Assembly: GCA_001404055.1 (NCBI GenBank)
Contig: CXTY01000039.1
Location: 124,001-188,000, forward strand
From: Roseibium album
GTDB taxonomy: Bacteria; Pseudomonadota; Alphaproteobacteria; Rhizobiales; Stappiaceae
Direction: 5' to 3'
DNA length: 64,000 nt
Each line of letters opens with the position of its first letter. Positions within the stretch are counted from its first letter, which is position 1. The position numbers were made by a program, and so were the translations under genes. The notes below the pieces were generated by a model, which saw nothing but the letters and a program-made list of their open reading frames with translations, was not told the DNA's origin and made no database searches. Shown piece after piece: positions 23,996-32,836 of the stretch.

Positions 23996-24970
23996 TCAGG
24001 GTTTCAATATCACCTTGCCGCGAACACGTCGTGCAGCAATTTCTTCAAGCGCTTCTGCCGTCTTCTCTAGCGGATAAACCGCATGGATATGCGGCTTCAG
24101 CTTGCCCTCCTGCACCCATTGCAGCAGCTGCACCATGTTGTTTTTGTGCCCCTCGGGGTCACGTGTCAGTGCTTCACCCCAGAAAACACCGCGCAAATCG
24201 CATCCCTTGAGCAAAAGAAGGTTGAGCGGAATTTTCGGAATCTCCCCCGCCGCAAAACCGATTACCAGAAACCGCCCTTCCCAGGCAGTTGCTCGCAGTG
24301 CCTGTTCCGATAGCTCCCCACCGACAGGGTCATAGACGACATTTACGCCCTTGCCAGCCGTGAGCTCCTTCAGTGTTTCCTTCAAAGGCTGCCGCGAATA
24401 GTCGACCGACTGTTCAGCACCTAGCGAACGGGCAAACGCAAGCTTTTCTTCCGAGGAAGCGCAGGCAATGACCTTGGCGCCCATGATCGAGGCGATCTCG
24501 ACTGCGGCCTGCCCTACACCACCAGACGCCCCCAACACTGCAACCGTCTCTCCGGGTTTCAAGTCTGCACGGTCAAGGTAGGCGTGCAGTGTTGTGCCAT
24601 AGGTCACCGTCAGACCCGCTGCGATTTCAAACGAAACACCCTCCGGCAAACTGACAAGATCGCCTTGTTCAGCAACAACTTTTTCGCGCGCGGCGCCCCA
24701 GCGCACATATCCCATCACACGATCACCGACCGCAAAAGCAGTCACCTCGGGGCCAACAGCTTCGACAACCCCAGCGAACTCTGCCCCGGGTGAAAACGGC
24801 CCATCCGGTTTGAATTGATATTTGCCCTGAATGATCAGCGTGTCGAAAAAATTGAGTGCACAGGCTTTTACCCGCACAACAACGCTCGAACGTCCAATCT
24901 CCGGATCAGGTATTTCTTCGATAACGAGGTTGGATGGAGGGCCCAGTGTTTTGCAGAGGCAGGCTTTCAC
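23996..24970 (-). CDS. NADPH:quinone oxidoreductase-family protein
   Basis: This 324-residue medium-chain dehydrogenase/reductase lacks the zinc ligands and falls in the quinone oxidoreductase (QOR) group. It has ACALNFFDTLIIQGKYQFKP at the N-terminus, PGAEFAGVVEAVGPEV, the NADPH-binding glycine motif VAVLGASGGVGQAAVEIASI near residue 145, VVYDPVGGELSEQALRATAW and the C-terminal RRVRGKVILKP. It likely reduces quinones or conjugated carbonyls. It stands alone between an aminotransferase and an RNA methyltransferase, so the true substrate cannot be inferred. Confidence 0.88.
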   Translation of the reverse strand: MKACLCKTLGPPSNLVIEEIPDPEIGRSSVVVRVKACALNFFDTLIIQGKYQFKPDGPFSPGAEFAGVVEAVGPEVTAFAVGDRVMGYVRWGAAREKVVAEQGDLVSLPEGVSFEIAAGLTVTYGTTLHAYLDRADLKPGETVAVLGASGGVGQAAVEIASIMGAKVIACASSEEKLAFARSLGAEQSVDYSRQPLKETLKELTAGKGVNVVYDPVGGELSEQALRATAWEGRFLVIGFAAGEIPKIPLNLLLLKGCDLRGVFWGEALTRDPEGHKNNMVQLLQWVQEGKLKPHIHAVYPLEKTAEALEEIAARRVRGKVILKP

Positions 24971-25159
24971 GGCGTTCTCTCAATTAGCGTCAGACAGTGA
25001 TTAAATTACCAGGGGTCTTTTCCCTGCGCGTTAGCGACGATAGCAATTCGCGTGAACAGCATATATTGGCTATCCGGTTAGGTCATGGTTCAAAGCTTGG
25101 GCTGTTTCGGGTAAGAGGACTGGACCTCAGTCTACTGGAACGAACAAACGGGAATTTGC

Positions 25160-25705
25160 ATGCGCGGATATTTTGCCATTGGGGCCGAGGGCCTGTCTAA
25201 AAAGATGAACCTTGGCACTCTCATGCGGACCGCTCATGCCTTCGGTGCCAATTTCTTCTTCACCGTTGATGCGGCCAGGAACATTCGCAAGGCGCCGCCA
25301 TCCGATACCTCCAAAAGTCCAGGGCACCTTCCGGTCTTCAGCTGGGATAGCGTCGATACAATGGAATTGCCGCGCGGGTGCCAGGTTGTAGGCATTGAAC
25401 TGACCGACGAGTCCATTGACCTGCCGAGTTTCGGTCACCCGCTTCAGGCTGCATATGTTCTGGGTCCGGAACGCGGATCCTTGTCTCCACAGATGCTCGA
25501 GCGTTGCGATCACGTCGTGAAAATTCCGACCAAATTCTGCGTCAATGTCGCCATGGCCGGCGGCATCGTCATGTACGATCGGCACCGGGCCTTGGGCCGA
25601 TATGCTGATCGTCCGGTTACCGCTGGTGCACCAACCTCTGAACTTCCCAAGCATGTCAGCGGGGGACCAGTGACGCGGATGGGACGAAAAGTTCCCGGAA
25701 CCTGA
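25160..25705 (+). CDS. TrmH/SpoU-family RNA 2'-O-methyltransferase
   Basis: This 181-residue protein is a single SPOUT methyltransferase domain. The three motifs are in order: NLGTLMRTAHAFGANFFFTV (motif 1, with the catalytic Arg), AAYVLGPERGSLSPQMLERC (motif 2) and VKIPTKFCVNVAMAGGIVMY (motif 3, part of the trefoil knot that binds SAM). It lacks the N-terminal RNA-binding extension of RlmB. It resembles small TrmH-like enzymes that modify tRNA or rRNA riboses. The target nucleotide cannot be determined here. It is not linked to its neighbours. Confidence 0.88.
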   Translation: MRGYFAIGAEGLSKKMNLGTLMRTAHAFGANFFFTVDAARNIRKAPPSDTSKSPGHLPVFSWDSVDTMELPRGCQVVGIELTDESIDLPSFGHPLQAAYVLGPERGSLSPQMLERCDHVVKIPTKFCVNVAMAGGIVMYDRHRALGRYADRPVTAGAPTSELPKHVSGGPVTRMGRKVPGT

Positions 25706-25828
25706 CCAATATTATCTGTACAGGTATGAGCGTGAACAGGAACGGCCTATTCAGGCCAGTTTTGGTGAGAAATTTCTTGCCTTTCCCTCCACGGAGCGTT
25801 TTCCTGAACAGGGTTCAGGGGGACGCAC

Positions 25829-27175
25829 ATGACTTGTCTTTTCACAGCAGTTTTCAAGCCTTTGCTCATCATGCTGGCACTCACATTGCCAGCAACAGCA
25901 CTGGCTGCGGGAAAGGTTGCGCTGGTCATCGGCAATGGCAGCTATCAGGCCATGCCTTCACTTCAGAACCCGCCCAACGACGCCAATCTCATGGCGAGCA
26001 AACTGTCCGAACTCGGTTTCGATATTGTCCGCATCATCGACGGAGACCGCAGGTCCTTTTACGACGGTCTCACACTTTTCGGCCGCAAAGCGCAAGGGGC
26101 TGACATCGCCCTTGTTTTTTATGCGGGGCACGGTGTTCAGGTAAACGGCCACAACTGGCTGTTACCCGTGGACGCACAGATTGAAGCCTCCACCGACCTT
26201 CCGGCACAAGCCATCAAGGCCAATGACCTTCTCGACATCATGGAAACCTCTGGCGCACGACTGAAACTGGTCTTTTTCGATGCTTGCCGCAACAACCCAT
26301 TGCCACGCTCGCTCTCGCGCGGAACGAGCAACGGCCTGGCGCGTCTGGAAGCAAATGCCGCCGGCATGATGATTGCCTTTGCAACATCTCCCGGAGATGT
26401 CGCCCTGGATGGCTCGGGCCAAAACAGCCCCTTTACCAAAGCATTGGCCAGACTGATTGACACACCAGATCTTGAAGTTCGTCATCTGATGGGACGGGTG
26501 CGCGAGAGCGTCTATACATCAACCGGTGAACGCCAATTGCCGTGGCTGAATGAAGCTTTGATTGGCGAATTCTATTTCGGCGGCAGATCAAGCGGCGGAA
26601 CATCACAGAGACCGAAAGCCAGCCCTCAAATCACGTCAGCCGCCCAAAGCCCGAGCGGGGACCAGTCTATGGGCTTAACAATTACTCGCCACAATCCGGC
26701 ACCTCTTTATGCACGCAGTCTCTGTAACAGATCGTCGACCAACAACGGCACGTTCGAGTTCTGCGCCAGTTCAATCCTCGACCCCCAGTATGGCAACCGC
26801 TACGGGCCTGCCAATCTGGTTGATGGGAAAAACGCGACGGCCTGGGTTGAAGGTGTTTCAGGCAATGGCAGTGGTGAAAAAGTTCTCATTTCCTTTGATC
26901 GTCCGCGCCTGCTGTCCGGATTCAGGATCGTCAATGGTTATGCAAAAAACGAAGACATCTTTTTGAAGAACGCACGCATTCACACTGCACTCGTAAAATT
27001 GTCGGATGGCAGCAACGAGACAATCAGTTTGCCAGACGACATGCGGACTAACCGGTTTGCCTTCAGTGAGCCGGTCGAAACAAGCTGGATGGAAATTGAA
27101 ATCGGGACGGTATTTCCGGGAGACAAATATACTGATACCGCCATTTCCGAGTTTCTTCCAATTTTTGCAGACTAA
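25829..27175 (+). CDS. Secreted caspase-family protease with C-terminal glycan-binding-like domain
   Basis: This 448-residue protein has a signal peptide (residues about 1-27, cleavage after ALAA) and a peptidase C14 (caspase/metacaspase-like) domain: VALVIGNGSYQAMPSLQNPP, the catalytic His in FYAGHGVQVNGHNW and catalytic Cys in LVFFDACRNNPLPRSLSRG. The caspase core ends near residue 250 and a Ser/Gly/Pro linker follows. The last 150 residues (RSLCNRSSTNNGTFEFCASS onward, with NLVDGKNATAWVEGV and VLISFDRPRLLSGFRIVNGY) resemble the discoidin-like NADase-type glycan-binding domain. Export places it in the periplasm or outside. Substrate unknown; caspases of this type usually cleave after Arg or Lys. 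Confidence 0.87.
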   Translation: MTCLFTAVFKPLLIMLALTLPATALAAGKVALVIGNGSYQAMPSLQNPPNDANLMASKLSELGFDIVRIIDGDRRSFYDGLTLFGRKAQGADIALVFYAGHGVQVNGHNWLLPVDAQIEASTDLPAQAIKANDLLDIMETSGARLKLVFFDACRNNPLPRSLSRGTSNGLARLEANAAGMMIAFATSPGDVALDGSGQNSPFTKALARLIDTPDLEVRHLMGRVRESVYTSTGERQLPWLNEALIGEFYFGGRSSGGTSQRPKASPQITSAAQSPSGDQSMGLTITRHNPAPLYARSLCNRSSTNNGTFEFCASSILDPQYGNRYGPANLVDGKNATAWVEGVSGNGSGEKVLISFDRPRLLSGFRIVNGYAKNEDIFLKNARIHTALVKLSDGSNETISLPDDMRTNRFAFSEPVETSWMEIEIGTVFPGDKYTDTAISEFLPIFAD

Positions 27176-27204
27176 TTTTTTACGGCAGGGGGAGTTTGTG
27201 AACG

Positions 27205-27936
27205 TTATCGACTACGAGGCTCAATCGTGAAGTCGAAGGACTTTCCGGGAAATGGCTCGTTCTTGAGTGTGAAGTGCCACCACTCGCCGGAATAGTTCTT
27301 AAAGCCACCACTCTGCATCAACTCGACCAGCGTCTGGCGCAGTTTACGAGCTGACGGGGATACGGCCTTTGAATTCGTCTGGCTCGCGGGGTCGAAACAA
27401 TCGAATGCCGTACCGAAATTCGAAGTTCCCCAATCCTGCCGTTCACAGGCAACAGACGAAAGATCTTCAGTTTCCGAACCCTTTGTCTTTTCCAGCGCCA
27501 AATCAACCGTTGACCCACGCGCATGACTGCTTTTGGCGCCGATATAGCCCTGCTGGATGAGACGGCTTCTGGAAACACGCGGATAATAGTCCGGATCAGT
27601 GCCACTGCCTGACTGGACCCAGGCCACCATCGCGTCGACGGCCCGTTGAGGGCGATAGCAGTCAAAAACGACTAACGAGTACCCGGCCCGAACTGCCTCT
27701 TTCTGCACTTTTCCAAGCGCTACTGCTGCCTTTTGCGTCAACACACATTCAGCTGCCCGGTAACCGGCCAGGCGGCGGCGCATGAAATTGTTTGGTCCTG
27801 CATACCGGATTTCCTGCCTGATATCGGCGTTCACATCGCGCAGATAAACAAAATCGTTCGGCAAGCTATCCGCCCGGGACGCGCTGGCAAAATTGCACAA
27901 GACAATTATTACAATAAAAAATTGCCTGAACCTCAT
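27205..27936 (-). CDS. VanX-like D-Ala-D-Ala dipeptidase, periplasmic
   Basis: This 243-residue exported peptidase of the M15 family has a signal peptide (MRFRQFFIVIIVLCNFASAS, cleavage near SRA) and the zinc motif SxHxxGxxxD in AKSSHARGSTVDLALEK. The second zinc/catalytic segment is GEWWHFTLKNE near the C-terminus, and an Arg-containing motif is in FDCYRPQRAVDAMVAW. It corresponds to DdpX/VanX dipeptidases that hydrolyse D-Ala-D-Ala. There are no vanHA or van regulator genes nearby, so the role is more probably cell-wall turnover or nutrient recovery than glycopeptide resistance. It converges on the caspase gene. Confidence 0.9.
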   Translation of the reverse strand: MRFRQFFIVIIVLCNFASASRADSLPNDFVYLRDVNADIRQEIRYAGPNNFMRRRLAGYRAAECVLTQKAAVALGKVQKEAVRAGYSLVVFDCYRPQRAVDAMVAWVQSGSGTDPDYYPRVSRSRLIQQGYIGAKSSHARGSTVDLALEKTKGSETEDLSSVACERQDWGTSNFGTAFDCFDPASQTNSKAVSPSARKLRQTLVELMQSGGFKNYSGEWWHFTLKNEPFPGKSFDFTIEPRSR

Positions 27937-28299
27937 GGCACCTCACTGACCTCAATTGGCTGGCTCAAACGTCCAGGCGCGAGGCATTATCGGACCAAAC
28001 TTTATTGAACGGCAGCATTTCTTCAAATATGCCAAAGGCCGGTTTATGCCTGAAAACCCTTTCACCTGAGCACTTTAGCCTAAATCTGATTGTCCACTCA
28101 TTGAGATGCGCCACACTGTTGCCGCGTTTAAACGCAAGAGCCAGTACAACGACAAACGAGCCGAAAAATAGAAAATCGTGAATCCGGGGCTTCAACCCTT
28201 TCGTAACCCGCTTTAAGTTATCATTAAAGCAACGTTTATATGTCATTCGGCAATTGAATTTAATTTGACAGAAACTCATAGCCAAACGGTGTGGAGAAG

Positions 28300-28806
28300 A
28301 TGAAAGCAAAATCGCTGGTTCTGGCCCTTGCAGGTCTAGCCGTTTCGAGTGCAGCGGCTTTCGCACAAACCCCGACACTCTTGAAGCAGCACAAGGACTG
28401 GGCGGCCTATGCGCTCACAAGTGGCAGCGGCAAAGTATGTTATGCGCTGACCAAACCAACAACGCAGCTTCCAGGTGACCGGAATCACGGAGATGTATTT
28501 TTCTTTGTGACATCTCGCCCTGCGGAAGGGGTCAGCTCTGAGCCGAGCCTGCTTGTAGGTTATCCATTCAAGGATAAGTCTTCGGTATCCGTCGACGTAG
28601 ATGGCAAGGCCTTCACGCTGTTCACCAACAATGACGGCGCCTGGGTGGAAAATGCAGCCACTGAAGCGCAGCTTGTTGCTGCAATGAAAGCGGGTCGCGA
28701 GATGAGCGCAAATGGCGAATCCAGTCGCGGCACGCGGACAACTTACAAGTTCTCTCTTTCCGGCGTGACAGCGGCAATCGACACTGCAGCGCAGGCTTGC
28801 CGCTAG
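28300..28806 (+). CDS. IalB-like (invasion-associated locus B) secreted protein
   Basis: This 168-residue protein has a signal peptide (MKAKSLVLALAGLAVSSAAA, cleavage after AFA) and a domain resembling the invasion-associated locus B family common in Alphaproteobacteria: KDWAAYALTSGSGKVCYALT at the N-terminus, SVDVDGKAFTLFTNNDGAWV and the terminal AAIDTAAQACR. The two Cys (near residues 49 and 167) may form a disulfide. I use the ATG at 28300; a GTG nine bases earlier is possible. The 363-bp gap upstream contains no gene that I trust. The name reflects a family, not evidence for invasion. Confidence 0.8.
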   Translation: MKAKSLVLALAGLAVSSAAAFAQTPTLLKQHKDWAAYALTSGSGKVCYALTKPTTQLPGDRNHGDVFFFVTSRPAEGVSSEPSLLVGYPFKDKSSVSVDVDGKAFTLFTNNDGAWVENAATEAQLVAAMKAGREMSANGESSRGTRTTYKFSLSGVTAAIDTAAQACR

Positions 28807-29060
28807 GCGGCAGGCACTCCACCCGTCATTCAAGATCTACCCGGTTTGGCAATAATACTGCCATTCCGGGTTCTTGTGGTTGGAGTTTTGGTCACCTTGA
28901 CCACACGCATGGCAACGATACGGCCCGGACAGCTTGATTTTTCGACTAGTTTGTGGTCTTGGGAGCGCTTGAGATTTAACCTGTCGTGACAGGTGGCCCG
29001 GTTGCCGCGTTCCAAAAGGTGAACGCCCTGAATTGCACCGGATGAAAAACGGATCACAAA

Positions 29061-30284
29061 ATGGCGACGACGCTTGATATCGCGCGGGACAATCCGAATG
29101 CGCAAACCATTTCACCCAAAGCAGTTTCGCTTGCGCAGGGTGACGAAAAACCGACCCTGATCGGTCTCTCGCGGGAAGAGTTGGGAGAAATGCTCGGCAC
29201 AATCGGCGTGCCTCAAAAGCAATGGCGCATGCGTGCGTCCCAGCTCTGGCATTGGCTCTACGTGCGCGGCGTTTCAGATTTTTCGCTAATGACCAACATC
29301 GCCAAGGATCTGCGCAGTAAACTGAATGACGCTTTTTCCATTGCACGCCCGGAAATTGTCTCAGAGCAGATCTCCGTTGATGGCACCCGCAAATGGCTTT
29401 TCCGCTTTCCACCGCGCGGTGCTGGTCGTCCCGTCGAAGTCGAAACGGTTTACATCCCCGAAGAAGGCCGTGGCACGCTTTGCATCTCTTCCCAGGTGGG
29501 CTGCACGCTTACTTGCACCTTCTGCCACACGGGCACCCAGAAACTGGTCCGCAACCTGACGTCTGAAGAAATCCTCTCTCAGGTCCTGATAGCCCGCGAC
29601 CGCCTTGGCGATTTTCCGGAAGCAAACACCCCTCAAGGCGCCATCGTGCCGTCTGAAGGCCGCCTGGTGACAAACGTAGTCATGATGGGCATGGGCGAAC
29701 CGCTCTACAATTTCGACAATGTGAAGAAGGCCTTGCTGATAGCATCCGACGGCGACGGGCTGTCGCTTTCCAAGCGCCGCATCACGCTGTCGACTTCGGG
29801 TGTCGTGCCGGAAATTTTCCGCACTGGAGACGAGATCGGCTGCATGCTGGCAATTTCCCTTCACGCTGTACGCGACGATTTGCGCGACGTTCTGGTGCCG
29901 ATCAACAAGAAGTGGAACATTGAGGCGCTTCTGGATGCCTGCCGCAATTATCCGGGTGTTTCGAACGCCAAACGCATCACCTTCGAATATGTGATGCTGA
30001 AAGGCGTGAACGACAGCAACAAGGACGCGCTGGATCTTGTCCGCCTTCTCAAGGGCGTTCCGGCCAAGATCAACCTGATCCCCTTTAATCCATGGCCAGG
30101 TTCGGAATATGAATGTTCCGACTGGGAACGGATCGAAGAGTTTGCAGATATCGTCAACAGGGCCGGTTATGCATCGCCCATCCGAACACCGCGCGGCCGG
30201 GACATCTTCGCTGCCTGCGGTCAGCTGAAATCAGCATCTGAGCGCATGCGCAAGAAAGACAGGGAAGCGCTCGCCGCTTCCTGA
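29061..30284 (+). CDS. rlmN: 23S rRNA (adenine-2503-C2)/tRNA methyltransferase, radical SAM
   Basis: This 407-residue radical SAM enzyme methylates C2 of A2503 in 23S rRNA and A37 in some tRNAs. The [4Fe-4S] motif CxxxCxxC is in SQVGCTLTCTFCHTGTQK near residue 150, and the cysteines used in the methyl transfer include the one in IFAACGQLKS near residue 387. Other family stretches are MGMGEPLYNFDNV and LAISLHAVRDDLRD. The length is a little longer than in E. coli owing to an N-terminal extension typical of alphaproteobacteria. It is followed by a strong bidirectional terminator. Confidence 0.95.
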   Translation: MATTLDIARDNPNAQTISPKAVSLAQGDEKPTLIGLSREELGEMLGTIGVPQKQWRMRASQLWHWLYVRGVSDFSLMTNIAKDLRSKLNDAFSIARPEIVSEQISVDGTRKWLFRFPPRGAGRPVEVETVYIPEEGRGTLCISSQVGCTLTCTFCHTGTQKLVRNLTSEEILSQVLIARDRLGDFPEANTPQGAIVPSEGRLVTNVVMMGMGEPLYNFDNVKKALLIASDGDGLSLSKRRITLSTSGVVPEIFRTGDEIGCMLAISLHAVRDDLRDVLVPINKKWNIEALLDACRNYPGVSNAKRITFEYVMLKGVNDSNKDALDLVRLLKGVPAKINLIPFNPWPGSEYECSDWERIEEFADIVNRAGYASPIRTPRGRDIFAACGQLKSASERMRKKDREALAAS

Positions 30285-30317
30285 GTTCAGGCATTTTTGA
30301 AGAAGACGTTCAAAATA

Positions 30318-30347
30318 AAAGCGGCGGAATTGATCCGCCGCTTTTTT
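30318..30347 (+). terminator. Bidirectional terminator between rlmN and the chemoreceptor gene
   Basis: GCGGCGGA-ATTGA-TCCGCCGC, flanked by an A-run on one side and TTTTTT on the other, forms an 8-bp GC-rich stem extended by A:T pairs. It ends rlmN on the plus strand. Because the A-run is mirrored it should also stop transcripts of the convergent chemoreceptor gene. Confidence 0.93.
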
Positions 30348-30381
30348 GAGTTCTTATTTCCGGGTTTGTTACCGCTGGGGT

Positions 30382-32523
30382 TTAAGCTGCAGCGACATCC
30401 TTGAGGAAATCATTCACTGCAGTGTTGAGACTTTTCAGGCTCTCTGATGCATTCCTGGTTGCCTGGTCGACCGATTGTGCGGACGCCGAAGTCGATTCAA
30501 CGGCAGAACTGACATTTGACATGTTGTCGCTTGCCGACGTGGTTCCTGATGATGCTTCCGAAGCACTGCGACTGATTTCACCGGTCGCACTGTCCTGCTG
30601 CTGAACTGCCGCAGCGATTGACGCGGTGTTTTCATTGGCGGTCACCATGATCGAAGAGACCCCTTCGATGGCCTGAACAGCTTGTTCCGTCGCCACCTGT
30701 ATTTCCGAGATCTGCTTGGAAATATCCTCAGTTGCCTTGGAGGTTTGGGTCGCCAGTTCCTTCACTTCGGCGGCAACGACCGCAAATCCCCTGCCTGCCT
30801 CGCCAGCGCGTGCAGCTTCGATCGTTGCATTGAGCGCCAGAAGGTTGGTCTGTTCTGCAATTGCCTGGATCAGAACAATAACCTCTCCAATCCGGGCCGA
30901 ACCAGTCGAAAGAAGCTCCATCTTCTGTGTCCCGGCCTGTGTCTGATTGGTGGCCTCAGTAATGACTCGCGTTGTCTCTTCAACACGTTGACCAATTTCA
31001 GATATCGAGGAAGACAATTCCTCGGTTGCCGCCGCTACGAGCTGAACGCTGCCCGAAGCTTGCGAAGTCGCTGATGCCGCGCTGCCAACTTCTTCCGCAG
31101 CGCTTTCTGCAGTACTCATCATCGACGTTGCGTTCGACTGCATCTCGCCCATGGAAAATTCCACGGCTTCCAGCATCTCAGAAGAGTGCGTACGGAAGTT
31201 TTCCAGAAGGCTCTCGATCCGCTCCTGACGCTCAGTGCGAAGTTTTTCTTCCTCCTGCCTGGCTTCTTCAAGGCGGGCCTGCTCAGCCACACCGTCACGG
31301 AAGCCTGCAATGGCAGAAGCTATTTCACCAACTTCATCCTTGCGTTCAGCTTCCGCAAATTCAACGCTGGTATCACCGCCGGCAAGCCGGGCAGCGCTTT
31401 CTACAAGGTGTCTGATTGGCGTAACGATGGAACGCGCAGAGAACCAGCCGACAAGCGTCATGACACCAAAAATCATGACACATACCAGCGCAATCTGATT
31501 ACGCAATTCCGTAACAGGCGCGAGTACCTCTTCTTCACCCTGGATCGCGACAACGGCCAGCGACGCCCCATGAAACTCGAGCGGGACCGCCGCTGATAGA
31601 TAGTCTGCACCGCGGAAACCATCGAGATGGCCAACCGAGGCTTTGCCTTTTAGCGCAGCATCGGCCACGGCTGAATTCAGGCTTTCTTTCAGAATGTCAT
31701 TGGTATCCGGTGTTTTGGCTGAATCATTGCGAAAGAGCTTGTCTTCCCCAATAAGCACTGCTTCGCCAGTAGCACCAAGACCTGACGCATCCGCCATAAT
31801 GGCGTTGATGTTGTCGATGGGCATTTGAAAGACCAGGACACCCAGCCGTTCACCATCTTCATAGATCGGCGTTGATATGAAACTGGCGGGTGCGTCGGCG
31901 CTCGGTGCGTAAGGCTTGAAGTCAAAGAAATGTATCTCCGACTTGCCACCTTTCATCGCTGCACGGAACGCATTGCCAAGGTCCGTGTCCTTGTATTTCC
32001 CGCTGACCAGATTGGTCGCATAATCGAGTTCCTTGAAAACCGTATAGATGAGCGAGCCGTCTTCTGAGAACAGAAAGATATCGTAGTAGCCGCGTGTCTT
32101 GAGCATCGTGCGGAACCATGGATGGAATTCTGCATGAGCAAGATCGTATGGCGTATCCCCGGCGGTCATCAGAGCGTCTTTTTCTCCGAGCGGATGCGGG
32201 TTGTCATGAATATACGAGGCCTGCAGTGTGGCTTCCGCGTCGCTTTTCTGTCCGTTCCAGGCTGTCTCGAATTCGGTCAGTGCAGATTTCACAAAGGGAC
32301 TTTCCGCAGTTACGGAAAGGTCCTGTACGATTGACTCCAGGTAATGAGAAAGGTCGTCACTGCGTACCTTTGCCAGTGCTGAGAGCCTGTGCTCGGTCTG
32401 TTCAGTAATGTTCGCTGAACTGATCCAATAGCCAAGTGACCCTGCAAGGAGGGCAGCCACAACTGAGCAGCCCGATATGATTGCAGGTATCCGAAAACTG
32501 AGTTTCGAGAAACGGGGGTTCAT
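30382..32523 (-). CDS. Methyl-accepting chemotaxis protein with periplasmic Cache domain
   Basis: This 713-residue chemoreceptor has one transmembrane helix near residues 12-34, a periplasmic double-Cache-like sensor (about 35-345, with GYYDIFLFSEDGSLIYTVFK and FISTPIYEDGERLGVLVFQM), a second helix (VCVMIFGVMTLVGWFSARSI), a HAMP domain, and a cytoplasmic signalling domain with the hairpin tip EQTNLLALNATIEAARAGEA (about residue 575). The start has GGGGAGGG upstream. No chemotaxis or flagellar gene is adjacent, so it is an orphan receptor feeding a distant CheA. The ligand is unknown. There is no C-terminal CheR-binding pentapeptide. Confidence 0.93.
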   Translation of the reverse strand: MNPRFSKLSFRIPAIISGCSVVAALLAGSLGYWISSANITEQTEHRLSALAKVRSDDLSHYLESIVQDLSVTAESPFVKSALTEFETAWNGQKSDAEATLQASYIHDNPHPLGEKDALMTAGDTPYDLAHAEFHPWFRTMLKTRGYYDIFLFSEDGSLIYTVFKELDYATNLVSGKYKDTDLGNAFRAAMKGGKSEIHFFDFKPYAPSADAPASFISTPIYEDGERLGVLVFQMPIDNINAIMADASGLGATGEAVLIGEDKLFRNDSAKTPDTNDILKESLNSAVADAALKGKASVGHLDGFRGADYLSAAVPLEFHGASLAVVAIQGEEEVLAPVTELRNQIALVCVMIFGVMTLVGWFSARSIVTPIRHLVESAARLAGGDTSVEFAEAERKDEVGEIASAIAGFRDGVAEQARLEEARQEEEKLRTERQERIESLLENFRTHSSEMLEAVEFSMGEMQSNATSMMSTAESAAEEVGSAASATSQASGSVQLVAAATEELSSSISEIGQRVEETTRVITEATNQTQAGTQKMELLSTGSARIGEVIVLIQAIAEQTNLLALNATIEAARAGEAGRGFAVVAAEVKELATQTSKATEDISKQISEIQVATEQAVQAIEGVSSIMVTANENTASIAAAVQQQDSATGEISRSASEASSGTTSASDNMSNVSSAVESTSASAQSVDQATRNASESLKSLNTAVNDFLKDVAAA

Positions 32524-32836
32524 GAAACCCTCCCCAAGTTAGATATGTCCCAAGGTAAAGGTCAGCCCAATTAGCTTTATTCAAAGTTAACTCGAAATAT
32601 TTCGGGTAGTTAATTTAAAAACTAAATTTTTATATATTACTTAGGACAAACTATTATTTGAAAACAACTACACAAACAACAACCGTTTGTATGTATTTAT
32701 CAAAATTTGATAGTTTTTGAGGTTTTTTGTCTTAGGTATACATCAACTTTTATCTCTACCAGAAGATGCATTCAAATTGCGCCACGACAGCAAAAAGCCG
32801 CCCGGAGGCGGCCTTTCATTTCAATATTTTAACCAG
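32524..32836. other. AT-rich intergenic region upstream of the chemoreceptor
   Basis: This 313-bp gap is strikingly AT-rich from 32570 to 32740, with repeated short A and T runs, and holds the chemoreceptor promoter on the minus strand. Its distal end holds the terminator of the iorB gene. I see no ORF or structured RNA in it that I can support. Confidence 0.6.
32792..32812 (-). terminator. Rho-independent terminator after the molybdenum hydroxylase large subunit
   Basis: On the minus strand GCCGCC-TCCG-GGCGGC is followed by TTTTTG, a 6-bp perfect stem with a tetraloop, 25 nt after the iorB stop codon. It ends the iorAB transcript. Confidence 0.85.

Noticed and set aside
25829..27936. Caspase plus VanX-like gene as an abortive-infection or defence module
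   Set aside because: Both products carry signal peptides, the genes are convergent, and no sensor or effector partner is present, unlike known cytoplasmic caspase defence systems.
27205..27936. Glycopeptide-resistance locus based on the VanX-like gene
   Set aside because: vanH, vanA and vanRS are missing, and the protein is exported, so it is a general D,D-dipeptidase.
27965..28246. A minus-strand ORF with a hydrophobic stretch ahead of the IalB-like gene
   Set aside because: The hydrophobic segment is suggestive, but there is no ribosome-binding site, no family likeness, and it overlaps the promoter area of the IalB-like gene.
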